Of a stretch of 25,757 nucleotides of DNA, positions 23,487 through 25,757 are shown piece by piece. A model generated the notes under the pieces. That model was not told where the DNA came from. It did not search any database and worked only from the letters and a program-made list of their open reading frames with translations. The position numbers and the translations under genes are program-made. How positions within the stretch are numbered: position 1 is the stretch's first letter; every line of letters starts with the position of its first letter. Origin of the DNA: an uncultured Eubacteriales bacterium (lineage in GTDB: Bacteria; Bacillota; Clostridia; Oscillospirales; CAG-272); contig CAKTAA010000028.1 in NCBI GenBank assembly GCA_934526185.1, positions 1 through 25,757 on the forward strand, given 5' to 3'.

Positions 23487-24728
23487 TTACGTGTGAAAAA
23501 AGCTGTCCGGCGGCACAATATGATCGTTTTGAGGATCCAGATTGGAAAGCTCCGGATCTGTGAGCATAACGCCCCTGCGGATAGAGAAGTGGCCGAAGCG
23601 TCCTCGGATCGAATCGACAGCGGTATCAAGCTGCTCCTGTCTCTGAATGGCGGATACATCGGGCATCAGAGAGAGCTGTTCAAATTCACGCACTTCAAGT
23701 TTACTTGCGCGGACACTGAGACTACGTACCGGAAGAGCCGGACGGTTGGACTGAAAAAGAGAGAATGCCAATTCAAAGAGGCTTTTTGCGGTCCGGTTAG
23801 GATATTCGAGCTGTCCCTGTCTGCTGTACCAGCGAAGCTGATTGTCACGGATGCTGATTTGTAAGGTCTTGCAGACAAATCCGTATTCCCTAAGGCGCGC
23901 GGAAACGCTTTCGCATAAAATCATCAGTGTGATCCGGATCTCCTCGTCCGTGACGAGATCTCTTGGAGCGGTGGTGCCGTTGCCGACGGATTTGATCATG
24001 GATTTTGCACCGATGTTTGACACTGGGGACGTGTCAAGACCGTTGGCAAACATCCACAGCATGGTGCCGGTTTTGCCGAAAAGGTAATCAAGCAGACGGA
24101 TATCTGTACCGGCGAGATCACCTATCGTATGAATACCGTATTGCCGCAGCTTCTTGTGCGTTGCACGGCCTACATATAAAAGGCTGCTGACGGGAAGCGG
24201 CCAGACGATTTCCTGCATTTTGCCGTTTTCAATAACCGTTGTCGCGTCCGGCTTTTTAATATCGCTGCCGAGTTTTGCAAAAACCTTGTTATAGCTGACG
24301 CCGACAGAGGCTGTTACACCGAGCTCTGTACGAATTCTGCTGCGCAGAATGTCAGCAATTTCCCGGCCGCAGCCAAACAGCTCTGCGCTGCCCGTCACAT
24401 CGAGCCAGCATTCGTCCAACCCGAACGGCTCCACCTGATCCGTGTATTCCGCATAAATTTCTCTTGCCAGCCGGGAATATTTCAGGTAGAGCTCGTAATT
24501 GGGAGGAACAAACAAAATATCTTTGCATTTTTGACGGGCATGCCAGAGCGGCTCTCCGGTATGAACGCCGCAAGCTTTGGCCATATAGTTTTTTGCAAGA
24601 ACAATGCCGTGGCGCTGTGCCGGATCACCCGTAACGGCAACCGGTTTGCCGCGAAGCTCCGGGTGATACAGGCATTCCACCGAGGCGTAGAAATTGTTCA
24701 AGTCCGCGTGCAGTATGATACGTTCCAT
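23487..24728 (-). CDS. dinB: Y-family DNA polymerase IV
   Basis: Low-fidelity translesion polymerase. From the ATG at 24728 (413 residues): ILHADLNNFYASVE at 5-18 with metal ligand Asp9, the palm motif FGLDECWLD at 102-110 with Asp105-Glu106, ASVGVSYNKVFAKLGSDIKKP at 140-160 by parts, a helix-hairpin-helix thumb (IHTIGDLAGTD) and a little finger domain. The steric-gate position appears to be Tyr14, not Phe. QLSLMPD, near the end of the little finger, may be a sliding-clamp contact. The frame is open upstream to 24911, but that extension is unconserved and covers the promoter. The ribosome binding site is weak (GGAAAC). No LexA box of the GAAC-N4-GTTC kind is seen nearby. Confidence 0.93.
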   Translation of the reverse strand: MERIILHADLNNFYASVECLYHPELRGKPVAVTGDPAQRHGIVLAKNYMAKACGVHTGEPLWHARQKCKDILFVPPNYELYLKYSRLAREIYAEYTDQVEPFGLDECWLDVTGSAELFGCGREIADILRSRIRTELGVTASVGVSYNKVFAKLGSDIKKPDATTVIENGKMQEIVWPLPVSSLLYVGRATHKKLRQYGIHTIGDLAGTDIRLLDYLFGKTGTMLWMFANGLDTSPVSNIGAKSMIKSVGNGTTAPRDLVTDEEIRITLMILCESVSARLREYGFVCKTLQISIRDNQLRWYSRQGQLEYPNRTAKSLFELAFSLFQSNRPALPVRSLSVRASKLEVREFEQLSLMPDVSAIQRQEQLDTAVDSIRGRFGHFSIRRGVMLTDPELSNLDPQNDHIVPPDSFFHT

Positions 24729-24786
24729 AAATACGCTGTTTCCGTTTCTGAGCAGCTGTGGGCTGCAATCTTTTCTTCTGTCTATT

Positions 24787-24814
24787 ATTGTATCAGAAAA
24801 TATCAAAAAGTTAA
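24787..24814 (-). promoter_or_regulatory. Candidate promoter of dinB
   Basis: On the minus strand TTAACT (24809-24814), 16 bp, TACAAT (24787-24792) with an extended -10 TGA. It predicts a 5' UTR of about 50 nt, which supports the start at 24728. Confidence 0.5.
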
Positions 24815-24857
24815 CTGGAAAAATATTCCTCGCAAGCAGGATCATACGGCAGAATGC

Positions 24858-24886
24858 TTGAAAAATCGGATAGGCTGTGGTATAAT
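24858..24886 (+). promoter_or_regulatory. Promoter of a candidate small RNA
   Basis: TTGAAA (24858-24863), 17 bp, TATAAT (24881-24886) with an extended -10 TG at 24878-24879. It diverges from the dinB promoter and is one of the best promoter matches in the window. Confidence 0.65.
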
Positions 24887-24891
24887 ATCCG

Positions 24892-24997
24892 CAGAAAGCC
24901 TTGCTTGGCAAGTCTTTTAAGGCTTCGCCTCACTGCGCTATGCGCGTCTGCGGTATTGAAGGCTTCACAAAAATGCACTTGCAAGCAAGCATTTTTG
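24892..24997 (+). ncRNA. Candidate small RNA or attenuated leader, about 105 nt
   Basis: The stretch between a strong promoter (24858-24886) and an intrinsic terminator holds no ORF. The terminator pairs AAAAATGC (24969-24976) with GCATTTTT (24989-24996). Internal structure: AAGCCTT (24896-24902) pairs with AAGGCTT (24919-24925), and a GCGC-TAT-GCGC hairpin lies at 24935-24945. A second AAGGCTT (24959-24965) competes for the first arm, and TTGCTTG (24901-24907) is complementary to CAAGCAA (24982-24988) in the terminator, so alternative folds are possible. It does not match 6S, SRP, tmRNA or RNase P signatures that I know. It could be an independent RNA or a leader of rnhA, 370 nt downstream. 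Confidence 0.5.
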
Positions 24998-25002
24998 GTT
25001 TA

Positions 25003-25011
25003 TGGTATAAT
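25003..25011 (+). promoter_or_regulatory. Second extended -10, repeat of the small-RNA promoter core
   Basis: TGGTATAAT is identical to 24878-24886. The following bases are also similar (GCAG..AAAGCC at the first copy, GCATCTGATTGAAAGCC at the second), an imperfect direct repeat 125 bp apart. No good -35 is present at the normal spacing. Confidence 0.4.
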
Positions 25012-25270
25012 CTACGCATCTGATTGAAAGCCTGCGTTCAGTCTGAACCGTATCTGCTTGACCGTTTTTTGGTATATTCTTCCTATCATGTACAAAAATT
25101 GCCCAAATTACATTTTATATAAAGCGGGATACTATGCCATTGATTTTCTGCTTTATAAACGAATTCCTGCGCTTACATTGTATAATACCCGACGAAAAAA
25201 ACAAGGTGCGGCAGGGGGATTGGTGATCTGCGGGATTCGAAAGGAATATAGCTTTTTGCGCCGTTGTACC
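25012..25270. other. Intergenic region upstream of rnhA
   Basis: No supportable gene. There is a GTTCA-GTC-TGAAC hairpin (about 25036-25048), an 8-bp inverted repeat TATAAAGC (25118-25125) with GCTTTATA (25150-25157), and another isolated TATAAT at 25181-25186. A 77-codon frame here lacks a ribosome binding site. Confidence 0.35.
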
Positions 25271-25299
25271 TTGACGGTGGGATGCACATGATATAGTAT
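25271..25299 (+). promoter_or_regulatory. Promoter of rnhA
   Basis: TTGACG (25271-25276), 17 bp, TAGTAT (25294-25299). An overlapping TGA-TATAGT would be an extended -10 with 15-bp spacing. The 5' UTR would be about 65 nt. Confidence 0.55.
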
Positions 25300-25368
25300 G
25301 GAATGCGGACGGACAGCAGCGCAGTTTTTGCGTTATTCAATTTAATGTATGGCAAAAGGAAATCATAT

Positions 25369-25757
25369 ATGAAAAAAGTGGAAATTTATACGGACGGAGC
25401 CTGTAAGGGAAATCCGGGGCCGGGCGGGTACGGAACCATCCTCGTATATGCGGGAAAGGAACGGGAGCTTTTCGGAGGAGAAGTACAGACAACAAACAAC
25501 CGAATGGAACTGATGGCTGTCATTGCGGGACTGGAGGCTCTCCGTGAACCATGTGAGATTGTGCTGACGTCTGATTCAACATATGTAATTCATGCACTTA
25601 CAAAAAGATGGGTGGATAACTGGAAGCGCAAAAACTGGATGAAAGGGGCATCTGTCCCAGTGCCCAACGCGGATTTGTGGAAGCGTCTGCTTGCAGCGGC
25701 GGAGCCGCACAGCATTTCATGGATATGGGTACGGGGCCATGACGGACATCCGTACAA
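25369..25757 (+). CDS. rnhA: Ribonuclease HI (5' part, cut by the window end)
   Basis: RNase HI cleaves the RNA strand of RNA-DNA hybrids, removing R-loops and primers. The 129 visible residues include VEIYTDGACKGNPGPGGYG at 4-22 with Asp9, TTNNRMELMAVIAGLEAL at 41-58 with Glu47, LTSDSTYVIHAL at 66-77 with Asp69, WVDNWKRKNWMKG (basic protrusion, 81-93), and VRGHDGHPYN at the window edge with His124. The last catalytic Asp lies beyond the end. AAAAGGA is 8 nt before the ATG. The Lys/Arg/Trp-rich basic protrusion places it in the E. coli-like type I group, not the protrusion-less type. Confidence 0.95.
   Translation, partial: MKKVEIYTDGACKGNPGPGGYGTILVYAGKERELFGGEVQTTNNRMELMAVIAGLEALREPCEIVLTSDSTYVIHALTKRWVDNWKRKNWMKGASVPVPNADLWKRLLAAAEPHSISWIWVRGHDGHPY

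Noticed and set aside
24730..24900. LexA (SOS) operator near dinB
   Set aside because: I looked for GAAC-N4-GTTC type sites on both strands and found none.
24730..24911. N-terminal extension of dinB to an upstream ATG
   Set aside because: It covers the likely dinB promoter, lacks a ribosome binding site, and would add about 60 residues before the conserved polymerase start.
25058..25291. 77-codon plus-strand frame before rnhA
   Set aside because: No ribosome binding site, no similarity recognised, and it overlaps the rnhA promoter.
1..25757. CRISPR array, tRNA or rRNA genes, prophage or transposase
   Set aside because: No regularly spaced repeats, no cloverleaf with a CCA-type end, and no integrase, transposase or phage structural gene was recognised.

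Overview
This 25.8 kb window looks like chromosomal DNA from an anaerobic Firmicute of class Clostridia, probably a gut-type lineage. The grounds are an S-box (SAM-I) riboswitch before metK, a long-form hpf, recD2 and comFC, an MreB homologue, a DUF4358-type lipoprotein beside an SGNH hydrolase, AGGAG-type ribosome binding sites, and promoters with TTGAnn / TATAAT boxes that often carry an extended -10 TG. One gene stands apart from this background: the 388-residue PurM resembles the form I associate with Bacteroidetes, not the usual ~340-residue Firmicute enzyme. No rRNA, tRNA, CRISPR array, complete insertion sequence or prophage is visible.

Layout. 1-2500: the 3' end of an unidentified gene, a bidirectional terminator, then ruvX and purM on the minus strand; purM has a leader of about 410 nt with terminator-like structure. 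2600-7070: a plus-strand series of separate transcription units: pfkA, a membrane-anchored secreted protein, a YhcH/YjgK/YiaL protein, hpf, a COG2426 membrane protein and a tiny unit with a 23-codon ORF, most ending in clear terminators. 7072-7960: an unexplained stretch and a GyrI-like ligand-binding protein on the minus strand. 8200-14770: metK under a SAM riboswitch, a small membrane protein, recD2 overlapping comFC, and an mreB-family gene. 14770-16910: a long spacer with two adjacent perfect inverted repeats, then an SGNH hydrolase and a DUF4358 lipoprotein. 16960-19740 (minus): a Gfo/Idh/MocA oxidoreductase, a degraded stretch, and a DeoR-type regulator with a palindrome over its own promoter. 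19870-25757: an SRAP abasic-site protein and a small conserved-looking protein (minus), yyaL (plus), dinB (minus), a candidate small RNA with its own promoter and terminator, and the 5' part of rnhA.

Functional themes are housekeeping metabolism (PurM, PfkA, MetK), genome maintenance (RuvX, RecD2, ComFC, SRAP, Pol IV, RNase HI), envelope biology (MreB, SGNH hydrolase, DUF4358 lipoprotein) and carbohydrate handling (oxidoreductase plus DeoR regulator). I find no gene set that amounts to a clearly new multi-gene system. The most promising unexplained elements are non-coding: the purM leader, the twin inverted repeat at 15054-15123, the short unit at 6869-7063 and the candidate small RNA at 24892-24997.
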